Shown one piece after another: positions 1 through 6,701 of a stretch of DNA of 6,945 bases (position 1 is the first letter of the stretch; every line of letters begins with the position of its first letter). The position numbers and the translations under genes are program-made. The DNA is taken from positions 1 to 6,945 of the forward strand of contig CAIUKX010000424.1 of assembly GCA_903899795.1 (NCBI GenBank). Direction: 5' to 3'. Source of the stretch: an uncultured Flavobacteriales bacterium. GTDB lineage: Bacteria; Bacteroidota; Bacteroidia; Flavobacteriales_D; Crocinitomicaceae. The notes below the pieces were generated by a model that saw only the letters and a list, made by a program, of their open reading frames with translations, searched no databases and was not told the origin of the DNA.

Positions 1-779
1 AAATTGTCTTTATGCGATTTTCCATCAATGGTTTCGATGCCTTGAAGAGCAACCATTTCTGGAAAAAATTGATGCAGTAATTTTGTAGAATACAATAATT
101 TTAATCCTCGGGAAGGAGTTTCTGAAAGAATGATTTTATTCAATTCATCCATGACTCTTTCAATCGAAATGATATTCAATCGTTCCGAATTTTGAAGAAT
201 GGAATTCAAACTCGCTGATTCGATTTTGAAGTTCAATTGACTGGCAAAACGAACGGCACGCATCATTCGCAAGGGATCATCACTGTAAGTCGCATCGGGA
301 TGCAAAGGAGTTCGAAGGATTCCTTTTTCCAAATCCGAAAGCCCGTCGAAAGGATCGATTAAATCACCGAAAGTATCCGCATGAAGACTTAAAGCAAGTG
401 CATTAATGGTAAAATCACGGCGGTTTTGATCATCGGCTAAGGTTCCGTTCTCTACGATTGGTTTGCGTGAATCTTGCCGGTATGATTCTTTTCGGGCACC
501 AACAAATTCAACATCAAGGTCTTTGTAATTGAATTGAGCGGTACCGAAAGTTTCATACAATGAAACTTTTTTGACCCTTAGTTTTTCAGCACAGGCTTTA
601 GCTAGTTCCATTCCATTGCCGACTACCACGATGTCAATATCCTTGGAAGGCCGGTCCAATAATAAATCCCGCACAAATCCTCCGATCACATAAGCTTGAA
701 GATTATTTTCCGTAACAACTTGAGAAGCAACCTTGAAGACAGGATGTTTGAGATATGACGCGTAATTATTATGATTCAT
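1..779 (-). CDS. cca: CCA tRNA nucleotidyltransferase (class II, HD-domain type), 3' end cut by window edge
   Basis: Adds or repairs the 3'-CCA end of tRNAs in the cytoplasm, using CTP and ATP. I translated the minus strand from the ATG at 779-777; 259 codons remain open to the window edge. The class II nucleotidyltransferase motifs appear in order: GGFVRD at residues 33-38, the metal-binding DID at 47-49 (SKDIDIVV), RRDFTINAL at 120-128 (motif C), the base-selecting motif D DDPLR at 167-171 followed by MMRAVRFA, and ERVMDEL at 207-213 (motif E). The last residues, GKSHKDN at 253-259, look like the entry to the C-terminal HD domain, which would lie outside the window. Motif D is DDxxR rather than the EDxxR of the Bacillus-type enzyme; from memory this is normal in Bacteroidota. 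The start is the first ATG and leaves a usual-length lead-in before GGFVRD. A poly(A) polymerase of the same superfamily is the alternative, but the HD-type layout favours CCA addition. Confidence 0.93.
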   Translation of the reverse strand, partial: MNHNNYASYLKHPVFKVASQVVTENNLQAYVIGGFVRDLLLDRPSKDIDIVVVGNGMELAKACAEKLRVKKVSLYETFGTAQFNYKDLDVEFVGARKESYRQDSRKPIVENGTLADDQNRRDFTINALALSLHADTFGDLIDPFDGLSDLEKGILRTPLHPDATYSDDPLRMMRAVRFASQLNFKIESASLNSILQNSERLNIISIERVMDELNKIILSETPSRGLKLLYSTKLLHQFFPEMVALQGIETIDGKSHKDN

Positions 780-786
780 TGCGCGA

Positions 787-794
787 CAAATATA
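787..794 (-). promoter_or_regulatory. Candidate -7 box (TATATTTG) of the cca promoter
   Basis: On the minus strand, TATATTTG matches the Bacteroidota sigma-ABfr -7 consensus TAnnTTTG exactly. Only seven bases separate its last G from the cca ATG at 779. If transcription starts a few bases after the box, the mRNA would be almost leaderless. No clear TTTG lies at the expected -33 spacing, and the region is AT-rich, so a chance match is possible. Confidence 0.35.
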
Positions 795-841
795 ATTCAA
801 AAAGTCGAAAAGAAGTTTTCTTAGACACTGAAGCTAGTCAA

Positions 842-854
842 ATCCCAAAGGGAT
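842..854. repeat. Short perfect inverted repeat in the divergent promoter region
   Basis: ATCCC-AAA-GGGAT is a perfect 5-bp inverted repeat around a 3-base centre. It lies between the two divergent candidate promoters, about 48 bp from the cca box and 92 bp from the plus-strand box. It could be an operator half-site pair or a weak hairpin. It does not look like a terminator because no gene ends here. Function unknown. Confidence 0.35.
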
Positions 855-878
855 GGATCATTTAAAAAAACGCAATAT

Positions 879-920
879 CTTTTTAGACCTGTATAAAATG
901 AAAGTTTTTGTACTAAAAAG
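879..920. repeat. Spaced 8-bp inverted repeat upstream of the secreted giant gene
   Basis: CTTTTTAG at 879-886 is the exact reverse complement of CTAAAAAG at 913-920, with 26 bases between them. It sits just upstream of the candidate promoter of the 978-5120 gene. Such AT-rich arms occur by chance in low-GC intergenic DNA, so this is listed as a structure seen in the sequence and not as a proven site. Confidence 0.3.
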
Positions 921-945
921 GTAAAAATAGTGGAAGTCCGTTTTC

Positions 946-953
946 TACTTTTG
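946..953 (+). promoter_or_regulatory. Candidate -7 box (TACTTTTG) for the T9SS cargo gene
   Basis: TACTTTTG is an exact match to the Bacteroidota -7 consensus TAnnTTTG and ends 24 bases before the ATG at 978. Transcription would start near 958-961, giving a short leader. No good -33 TTTG is seen 19-21 bp upstream. The box lies downstream of the GTG at 930, so if it is used it rules out that longer start and supports the ATG at 978. Confidence 0.45.
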
Positions 954-977
954 ATTCATAACTACAATACGCTAGCC

Positions 978-3900
978 ATGAAAAATTTTGCACTCTCCCT
1001 CTTTTTTATACAGTTGATTTGTTTCGCTGTATTTTCTCAAAATCAAGGAACGATTAATCCCACTCAAACTTTTGGATTTATACAAAACAAAGGACAGATT
1101 CACGATCAGTCTTATCGAACGGTTTCGGATGTTCGTTATTTGTACCCAACCGGAAAGGGGCTAAATGTCCAACTTAGGAATACGGGCTTTAGTTACGATT
1201 TTTATAAATTAACAATTCCACCTTCAAACTCCAAACGAAAGGTGAAAGGGACCAAGCAAATTGAAATTCCAAAACATAAACTTCAACTTCAAAGGATAGA
1301 TATCGATTTCGTGGGATGTAATCCGTCACCAGCAATTGAAGCTTCAGATATGTTAACCACATACCTGCAATTTCAACAACATGGTGAAGTTTATCAATTC
1401 CAAAAAGTGACCTATAAGAATGTTTACCCTTTGATTGATGTGGTATTTTATGCGAATACCAAGACACAGCGGGTAAAATACGATTTTGTGGTTCATCCGG
1501 GCGGAGATGTGCAGCAAATTAAATTGAGATTCAAAGGCTTTGAAAACGGGAAGTTGATAAATAATCAATTGCAGTTAAAACATGCATTGGGAACATTAAC
1601 GGAAGTAATTCCACAAAGTTGGGTACCCGAATCCGGATTGAATGTGGATGTAAAGTACAAAAATATAACTGCGAAAACAGGAGAGATGATGATGGGCTTC
1701 GCTGTTGAGGTCCCATTAAATAAAGCACAGTCATTGGTGATTGATCCCGAGCCCTTGATGTTTTGGGGAACTTATCTTGGGGATTCTTTGGTGACGATCG
1801 GAACAGGAGTTGCAACCGATAAAAACGGATATGTTTATGCTTGCGGTACAACTCAATCGGTTCACTCATTGGCAACTTCAGGTGCTTTTCAATCGCAAAT
1901 CAACGATAGTCTTTCGGATGCCTATTTAATGAAATTTGATTCGTATGGTCAATGTCTTTGGGCGACTTATTTCGGAGGAAATGATGTGGATATTGCTGTC
2001 GATGTACAAGCTGATACCATGGGACATGTGTATTTGTACGGAACAACTTATTCTGCAACAAATATTGTTTTTGCCGATACATTGGTTGATACAATTCCTA
2101 CAGCCGATTCATTACAAGACTCACTGGTGTATACCTTGATTTATAATGACAGTTTGGAAGGATTAAGCGATGCGTTTGTAGCTAAATTTAAAAAAGACGG
2201 ACATTATATGTGGAGTGCTTATTACGGTGGCCCCGGTGAAGAAGAAGCTTCAAAGTTGACACTCGGTTTTAAAGGCAGAATTTTTATCAGCGGAACTACT
2301 ACGAATTCACCCACCGAATTAGCAACTTCAGGAACTCATCAGACCTCCAATCAGGGAGGAAAAGATGTCTTTGTCGCCAAGATGGATACATCGGGTGTAG
2401 TGGATTGGGGGACCTATTTGGGAGGAACATTGGACGATGTATCAACTGGACTTTCCTTTGGAGATACAAACTTGTTCGTTTGCGGATATACGTATTCTAC
2501 CGATTTTATTGCTACAGATTCAACACATCAGGATTCGTTAAAAGGTTTCGTTGATGGATTTATTTCCAAGTTTAATCCTGATAACGGACAACGAATTTGG
2601 TCGACTTATTTCGGAGGTACGCAAGATGATTATATGAACTCAGTTAAAGCTTATAACGACTATGTTTATTTTGTTGGAACCACCTTATCGGATGATTTTA
2701 TTTGTTCGGATAGTTTGCAAAATCAGGTTCATCGTAATGGATTGGAAGATGCTTTCATCGGCCGTATAGCAAGTCACAACGGGAAAATAATGTGGTCAAC
2801 TTATGTGGGTGGTGCAATGGAAGATTACGGAATTGAGCTCGATATTGAAATGGATAATCAAGCCTTTTTATATGGAACCACACTTTCAGATTCGTCAATA
2901 GCAACTGCAGATGTTCAGCAATCGGGTAGAGCAGGAGGAAAGGATGTTTTTATTTCCAAATTCAACGATGTAGGCTTCAAACAATGGGGATCATATTTCG
3001 GTGGAGCAATGGATGAAGAAGCCTATGCAGTAGATGTATTCGGTAATACAGCGATCTACATGACAGGATCAACATTGTCCGATACAGGAATCGTATTGAA
3101 TAACCAATACTTTACCTACCAGGATTCATTGAAAGGATTAACGGATGGATTTTTAGTGAAATTCAAGCAAAATGTTTCAACCATGCCGGGAGGTTTTGGA
3201 GGTGGAACTGCAACGGATAATGTATTGTATGTTTGTCAAGGAGATACAGCACATATTGTTCTCATCGGGGCTGAAATTGGTTCTGATGCAGTTTGGGCCT
3301 GGTATAAAAATGGTTGTGGTGATCCAGCTCCGGCAATGGGATTCGGTGATACACTGACTTTTTTTCCGACATCAAATTTTACTCTCTATGTAAGGGCCGA
3401 AAGTGTCACCAATTCAACGGAATGTGCCTATATTGAAGTGGTCGTTGCTCCTAAGCCAGTTGCGGTGATTACATCAGAAAATCATGGGTGCCAAGGTGCT
3501 GCGTATACATTTACTTCAAATGCTGATAGTACAACAACGACTGCTTGGTCAGGACCTGATTCTTTTTCCAGTACTCAACAACAACCTGTTCTTACACCAA
3601 CAGATTCAACATATTCTGGGACTTATTTACTGAAAGAAACCAACCAATACGGTTGTTCGGATACGGCAACGATGGTATTTACAGTAGATGTTCCTGCTTT
3701 GGTAGATACAACACTGACAACTCCGTCTTGTTATGGAGTCAATGATGGAAGTGTCGTATTTAATATTTCGGGTTCAGGGCCTTTTACCACAACTTTCAAC
3801 GGTGTCACTTCTTCTCAGACTTCATTCTTGAATTTAGTTTCAGGGACCTACGTTTACTCGGTTTCTGATTCATTGGGATGTGTTACAGGTGATACAGCAG

Positions 3901-5120
3901 TGTTATCCGGTCCGATAAAAATCATTGCCGATACGTTGTTTACTTCCAATGTTTGTGTAGTCAATTCGGGTGTAGCACATGTTTTTGTGGATTCTATGTA
4001 TACGGATTATACTGCTCAATGGATGCCGACAAACATAATGGGCGACAGTGTAACAAACTTGCCTCAAGGTCCACAAACTGTTTTTGTGACCTTACCGAAT
4101 GGATGTACTGATTCAGTAACTTTTGTTATCCCGCCTCAACACACCATCATAGCTGCGATTTCAGATTATGCCGATGAACGTTGTGCAGGTGCCAATGATG
4201 GTACAGCCACAGTTACTGTAACAAATGGAACAGCACCTTTGACCTATACCTGGAATCCTGCTGAAACGAGCCAGGCTACGGTCACCAATTTGTCACCGGG
4301 AGATTACAGTGTGACAGTTTTAGACAATGATAATTGTAGTACCATAGCTGCTGTTACAATTGCTCCCGGTGATACCTTGGTTTGGGTTGATTCATTGACG
4401 ATGTCAGACTGTGGCTTGGACAATGGTAAAATTGATATTACCATTACCGAAGGTCACGCGCCCTATACTTTCATGTGGTCAAACGGATCATCATTGGAGG
4501 ATTTGACAGCTGTTGGACAGGGAAGTTATCAGTTGCAAATTCAGGACAGCAGCGGATGTGGATATGCTGGAACATTCAATATTCAATATTTAAACAATTT
4601 GAACGTCAATGCATCACCGGATTCTGTATCCATTTTCGTTGGAGATGGAACACAGCTTTCATCATCGAGCAGCGTATCGTCATCACAGGTTTCAATCAGT
4701 TGGACACCTTCTAGTTACTTGAGTTGTACAACCTGTGCAAATCCGATTGCCTCTCCGTTAGTTCCGACAGAATACGTGGTAACCTATACACACACCTCCG
4801 GATGTTACGGATCCGATTCGATCAAAATCATCATTAAAGATCCGTGCGGGACCATTTTTGTTCCGACAGCATTCTCTCCGAATGGAGATGGTTTGAATGA
4901 TAAATGTTGCGTAATGGGAGGTTGTGTAGCAAAAATTCACATGGTTGTATTTGATCAATGGGGAGAAGTGATTTTTGAAACCTTTGCACCGGATATATGC
5001 TGGGACGGAACTTACAACGGAGAAATGGTACAGAATGACAGTTATGTTTATCACGTAGATTTGACAACGCTTTTTGGGAATACGGTATCACAAAATGGAA
5101 CTGTAGAAGTCAACCATTAA
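978..5120 (+). CDS. Large secreted protein: DUF7948-like domain, SBBP seven-bladed propeller, SprB-like repeats, T9SS type B sorting domain
   Basis: A 1380-residue protein exported by Sec and then across the outer membrane by the type IX system; probably a surface or released adhesin-like protein, with the ligand unknown. Order of parts: signal peptide 1-20 (likely cleavage FS|QNQ); DUF7948-like N-domain about 31-258, opening with the family hallmark FIQNKGQI and closing VIDPEPL; seven SBBP repeats 263-729; Ig-like domain about 746-824 and Ig/PKD-like about 827-905; four SprB-like repeats about 915-1205, the clearest being 1058-1130 (CAGANDGTATVTV...PLTYTW...SPGDYSVTVLD); Ser-rich linker 1227-1239; PKD-like domain to 1288; CHU_C type B sorting domain 1292-1380. 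I start at ATG 978 and not at GTG 930, because only this start puts the signal peptide at the N-terminus and the candidate promoter box lies between the two. No catalytic motif is seen. Its sorting-domain partner is probably the PorP/SprF gene 151 bp downstream. Confidence 0.93.
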   Translation: MKNFALSLFFIQLICFAVFSQNQGTINPTQTFGFIQNKGQIHDQSYRTVSDVRYLYPTGKGLNVQLRNTGFSYDFYKLTIPPSNSKRKVKGTKQIEIPKHKLQLQRIDIDFVGCNPSPAIEASDMLTTYLQFQQHGEVYQFQKVTYKNVYPLIDVVFYANTKTQRVKYDFVVHPGGDVQQIKLRFKGFENGKLINNQLQLKHALGTLTEVIPQSWVPESGLNVDVKYKNITAKTGEMMMGFAVEVPLNKAQSLVIDPEPLMFWGTYLGDSLVTIGTGVATDKNGYVYACGTTQSVHSLATSGAFQSQINDSLSDAYLMKFDSYGQCLWATYFGGNDVDIAVDVQADTMGHVYLYGTTYSATNIVFADTLVDTIPTADSLQDSLVYTLIYNDSLEGLSDAFVAKFKKDGHYMWSAYYGGPGEEEASKLTLGFKGRIFISGTTTNSPTELATSGTHQTSNQGGKDVFVAKMDTSGVVDWGTYLGGTLDDVSTGLSFGDTNLFVCGYTYSTDFIATDSTHQDSLKGFVDGFISKFNPDNGQRIWSTYFGGTQDDYMNSVKAYNDYVYFVGTTLSDDFICSDSLQNQVHRNGLEDAFIGRIASHNGKIMWSTYVGGAMEDYGIELDIEMDNQAFLYGTTLSDSSIATADVQQSGRAGGKDVFISKFNDVGFKQWGSYFGGAMDEEAYAVDVFGNTAIYMTGSTLSDTGIVLNNQYFTYQDSLKGLTDGFLVKFKQNVSTMPGGFGGGTATDNVLYVCQGDTAHIVLIGAEIGSDAVWAWYKNGCGDPAPAMGFGDTLTFFPTSNFTLYVRAESVTNSTECAYIEVVVAPKPVAVITSENHGCQGAAYTFTSNADSTTTTAWSGPDSFSSTQQQPVLTPTDSTYSGTYLLKETNQYGCSDTATMVFTVDVPALVDTTLTTPSCYGVNDGSVVFNISGSGPFTTTFNGVTSSQTSFLNLVSGTYVYSVSDSLGCVTGDTAVLSGPIKIIADTLFTSNVCVVNSGVAHVFVDSMYTDYTAQWMPTNIMGDSVTNLPQGPQTVFVTLPNGCTDSVTFVIPPQHTIIAAISDYADERCAGANDGTATVTVTNGTAPLTYTWNPAETSQATVTNLSPGDYSVTVLDNDNCSTIAAVTIAPGDTLVWVDSLTMSDCGLDNGKIDITITEGHAPYTFMWSNGSSLEDLTAVGQGSYQLQIQDSSGCGYAGTFNIQYLNNLNVNASPDSVSIFVGDGTQLSSSSSVSSSQVSISWTPSSYLSCTTCANPIASPLVPTEYVVTYTHTSGCYGSDSIKIIIKDPCGTIFVPTAFSPNGDGLNDKCCVMGGCVAKIHMVVFDQWGEVIFETFAPDICWDGTYNGEMVQNDSYVYHVDLTTLFGNTVSQNGTVEVNH
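1764..3164 (+). repeat. Seven SBBP repeats forming a probable seven-bladed beta-propeller
   Basis: Within the giant protein, the motif W-[GAS]-[TAS]-Y-[LFYV]-G-[GD] starts at residues 263, 328, 412, 477, 541, 606 and 670. Each unit also carries a G[TSY]T strand (for example YACGTTQS, YLYGTTYS, YFVGTTLS) and closes with [DV]-[AGV]-F/Y-[LIV]-x-K/R-F-like strands (DAYLMKF, DAFVAKF, DGFISKF, DGFLVKF). Six of seven units are 64-65 residues apart; the second is 84, with an Asp/Thr-rich insertion around residues 361-392. The count of seven fits a single closed propeller. SBBP is a known seven-bladed propeller-type repeat; the exact fold here is inferred. Confidence 0.85.
3720..4592 (+). repeat. Four SprB-like repeats in the giant protein
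   Basis: Four units of about 70 residues, at about 915-978, 982-1053, 1058-1130 and 1134-1205, share a pattern: Cys near the start, NDG or xNG turn, a G-x-x-P-[FYL] strand, a W/F-containing strand, an N-L-x-x-G-x-Y/V turn, then V-x-D-x-x-G/N-C near the end. Units 1, 3 and 4 fit well (for example VNDGSVVFNISGSGPF and LDNGKIDITITEGHAPY). Unit 2 is divergent, lacking the NDG turn. SprB repeats are typical of mobile surface adhesins of gliding Bacteroidota and of many non-motility T9SS cargoes. Confidence 0.75.
4851..5117 (+). other. T9SS type B sorting domain (gliding motility-associated C-terminal domain, CHU_C)
   Basis: Residues 1292-1380 carry the type B signature: TAFSPNGDGLND at 1297-1308, VVFDQWGEVIFET at 1323-1335, CWDGTYNGE at 1341-1349 and a Y-V-Y strand at 1356-1358. 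This domain directs the protein through the type IX translocon. It differs from type A domains in that its cargo usually depends on a dedicated SprF/PorP-like partner. It holds four cysteines (1310, 1311, 1316, 1341); the last three sit where a cysteine-containing subset of this family has them, as far as I recall, and C1310 looks extra. Confidence 0.93.
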
Positions 5121-5187
5121 TGAGCACCTCTAAAAACCCGCTTCTCATCGTTGAAACTGAAATTTAACTTCCTCATTTACATAGGTA

Positions 5188-5199
5188 AAATCCGGATTT
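5188..5199. repeat. 12-bp perfect palindrome in the cargo/PorP intergenic gap
   Basis: AAATCCGGATTT is a perfect palindrome with no loop, in the 151 bp between the cargo gene stop and the PorP start. It is too short and lacks the T-tract for a terminator; a protein-binding site is possible. The gap shows no strong terminator. An imperfect -7 box, TAGGTTTT (7 of 8) at 5224-5231, leaves open that the PorP gene also has its own promoter. The two genes may therefore be cotranscribed or separately started. Confidence 0.25.
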
Positions 5200-5271
5200 A
5201 AATTTCATTTTCGCCTCGATAATTAGGTTTTTAAAGGTACTCCACTACGAATAATTTAAAATTTTGAAAAG

Positions 5272-6264
5272 ATGAAATCACTAGTTGTAAAAATGAGTTG
5301 TTTGTTGCTAATTCAACTGACTGCTCAATCGATCTTTGCTCAGGATGCAATGTTTTCAGCACCCGATTATGCACAGCTGACTTTAAGTCCTGCGTTGGCG
5401 GGTTGTAATTCGAATTTACAGGCCAATCTAAATTACAGGAGTCAATGGAAACGATTCGGCGGATCGTATAGCACAATGATGGCAAGTACCGATATGGCTT
5501 TCAAAAGAAAGAACGGAAAAGATGGAAGTTATCTGGGAGCAGGATTGGATTTTTATTCCGATAATACCGGTTCGGCAAAGCTCACAACGACCAATATTCA
5601 AGCTTCGTTGGCGTATCATTTGAACATCAGTCCATACGATAAATTGAGTGTGGGAATGTACTTAGGCTATTTGGGGTTCAGTTCAAACATCAACAATGCA
5701 AGATGGGGAAGCCAGTACGACGGTGCTCAATACAATGAAAACATAGCTTCCGGTGAGAACTTCGTTTCCTCACAAAAAAACAATGTTGATGTAGGATTTG
5801 GAGCTGTTTTTTCATCCAAATTCGATCGTAAACAACAAACGCCGACATTCCAAATCGGAATCTCAGGTTATCATTTGAACCGTCCGAATCTTTCTTTCTA
5901 TTCCAATTCCGAGAGTCGCTTACCGGTTCGCGTTTCCAGTTTCGTAAACTTATGCTTCCCGGTTGGCGATCATCACGATGAGTTAAAACCATCTGTTTAT
6001 TTCCAAACACAGCAAAAATTTGTTTACTTCCTGATCGGTTCTATGTACAGCAAAAACATGGATAAAGCTCGATCTGGTGCTCCTCAGGAAGTTCTTTCAG
6101 CAGGCTTGTTTTACCGTTCCTCTGGAGCCATCGTAGGTAGAGCTTCTTACCAACGAACGAATTGGAACTTAGGTTTGAGTTACGAAGTAAATGTTGGAAA
6201 CAGAGCAGGAATGGTAGGGTATAGAGGAGCTTCAGAGATTAGTTTGAGGTATTTGATAAAATAG
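5272..6264 (+). CDS. Type IX secretion system membrane protein, PorP/SprF family
   Basis: A complete 330-residue outer-membrane beta-barrel protein of the PorP/SprF family. Signal peptide 1-23, likely cut at IFA|QD. Family features seen: SPALAG at 39-44 (the NPAxAG position), NYRSQW at 54-59, a VDVGFGAVF strand at 172-180, GISGYHLNRPNLSF at 196-209 (the G-x-S-x-x-H-L-x-x-P stretch) and a final SEISLRYLIK at 321-330 matching the usual C-terminal strand. Amphipathic strands such as YLGAGLDFYSDN fill the middle. Length is normal for the family. In Flavobacterium johnsoniae SprF is needed for secretion of the type B cargo SprB, and PorP of Porphyromonas gingivalis is a T9SS component; this copy probably serves the type B protein encoded just upstream. 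As one of many paralogues in such genomes, it should not be called sprF or porP itself without phylogeny. ATG 5272 is chosen since it gives the signal peptide directly; no strong Shine-Dalgarno is seen, as usual in this phylum. Confidence 0.93.
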   Translation: MKSLVVKMSCLLLIQLTAQSIFAQDAMFSAPDYAQLTLSPALAGCNSNLQANLNYRSQWKRFGGSYSTMMASTDMAFKRKNGKDGSYLGAGLDFYSDNTGSAKLTTTNIQASLAYHLNISPYDKLSVGMYLGYLGFSSNINNARWGSQYDGAQYNENIASGENFVSSQKNNVDVGFGAVFSSKFDRKQQTPTFQIGISGYHLNRPNLSFYSNSESRLPVRVSSFVNLCFPVGDHHDELKPSVYFQTQQKFVYFLIGSMYSKNMDKARSGAPQEVLSAGLFYRSSGAIVGRASYQRTNWNLGLSYEVNVGNRAGMVGYRGASEISLRYLIK

Positions 6265-6289
6265 ATTTAAGATCGAGAGAAGCAAGATA

Positions 6290-6550
6290 TTAACCCTGAC
6301 TTCCTATTCCTAGATTAAGTTCAAAATCGCAAAATACGGCTAATGTTAGTAAATATGCCATTAGCAAAAAAATGATTATTCTGTAAAAAGTAATCCATAA
6401 ATATGTTTTGCTAAATAGTTTGTATCTCCTTACTTTGTTATATAAAAAAATAGAATTGATGAAGCATAATATTGAAAACGACAAAAACACACCTCCACAA
6501 TAAAAAAAAATGAAAAAGGAGAATAGTTCATAATAAAATCGATTAACCAT
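6290..6550 (-). CDS. Hypothetical small membrane protein (alternative to the joined reading)
   Basis: If the frames are not joined, the only intact ATG-started product here is 86 residues from ATG 6550, with an in-frame TAG directly before it. It has two hydrophobic segments, about residues 10-36 and 54-74, split by a basic loop (NKVRRYK at 38-44). Its stop lies 25 bp from the end of the PorP gene, tail to tail, with no terminator visible in the gap. No Shine-Dalgarno or promoter box is evident before ATG 6550, which weakens the case for an independent gene. Family not recognised. Confidence 0.35.
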   Translation of the reverse strand: MVNRFYYELFSFFIFFYCGGVFLSFSILCFINSIFLYNKVRRYKLFSKTYLWITFYRIIIFLLMAYLLTLAVFCDFELNLGIGSQG

Positions 6551-6645
6551 CTAGTGTAGTCATGTGATTGTCCAATAAAAGAAATTAAAAAGGCTAAAAA
6601 AAGAGGAATCAGATTAATGTTAATAACAATAAAAATCCAATTCAT
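6290..6645 (-). pseudogene. Frame-broken small membrane protein segment (joined by a -1 shift at an A9/T9 run)
   Basis: Two overlapping minus-strand frames look like parts of one membrane protein. Frame one starts at ATG 6645 and runs MNWIFIVININLIP..., then stops at 6430 after turning to poorer sequence. Frame two ends at 6290 with a plausible membrane tail (basic loop NKVRRYKLFSK, then a helix FYRIIIFLLMAYLLTLAVF). They join by one -1 step at a run of nine T on the minus strand (6502-6510), giving ...YSPFSFFF|YCGGVFLSF... and a 118-residue product with three predicted membrane helices. Frame one is also open for 20 codons upstream of ATG 6645, connecting to the stop of the 6702-6945 frame. 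I do not recognise the family. Options are a decayed gene, a homopolymer sequencing error, or slippage; see findings. Confidence 0.4.
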
Positions 6646-6701
6646 TAGTATATAATAATCATTACCGATGCCTTTCCTTATAAATTCTGATTGTTTTTTA
6701 A

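Noticed and set aside
807..820. GAAAA-GAAG-TTTTC hairpin just upstream of cca
   Set aside because: Five A/T-rich pairs are expected by chance in DNA of this composition, and it has no terminator or operator hallmark.
930..977. GTG start adding 16 residues to the cargo protein
   Set aside because: It would bury the signal peptide behind MEVRFLLLIHNYNTLA, and the candidate promoter box (946-953) lies inside it; ATG 978 gives a standard N-terminal signal peptide.
1189..1875. Minus-strand frames antisense to the N-terminal domain of the cargo gene
   Set aside because: Shadows of a long, motif-rich plus-strand coding region; no motif, signal or start context of their own.
4758..5091. Two minus-strand frames antisense to the sorting domain
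   Set aside because: They overlap the highly recognisable type B sorting domain and have no independent support.
5121..5160. Possible terminator after the cargo gene (AAAAACCCGC stretch)
   Set aside because: The matching GCGGGTTTTT arm is absent nearby, so no stem can form.
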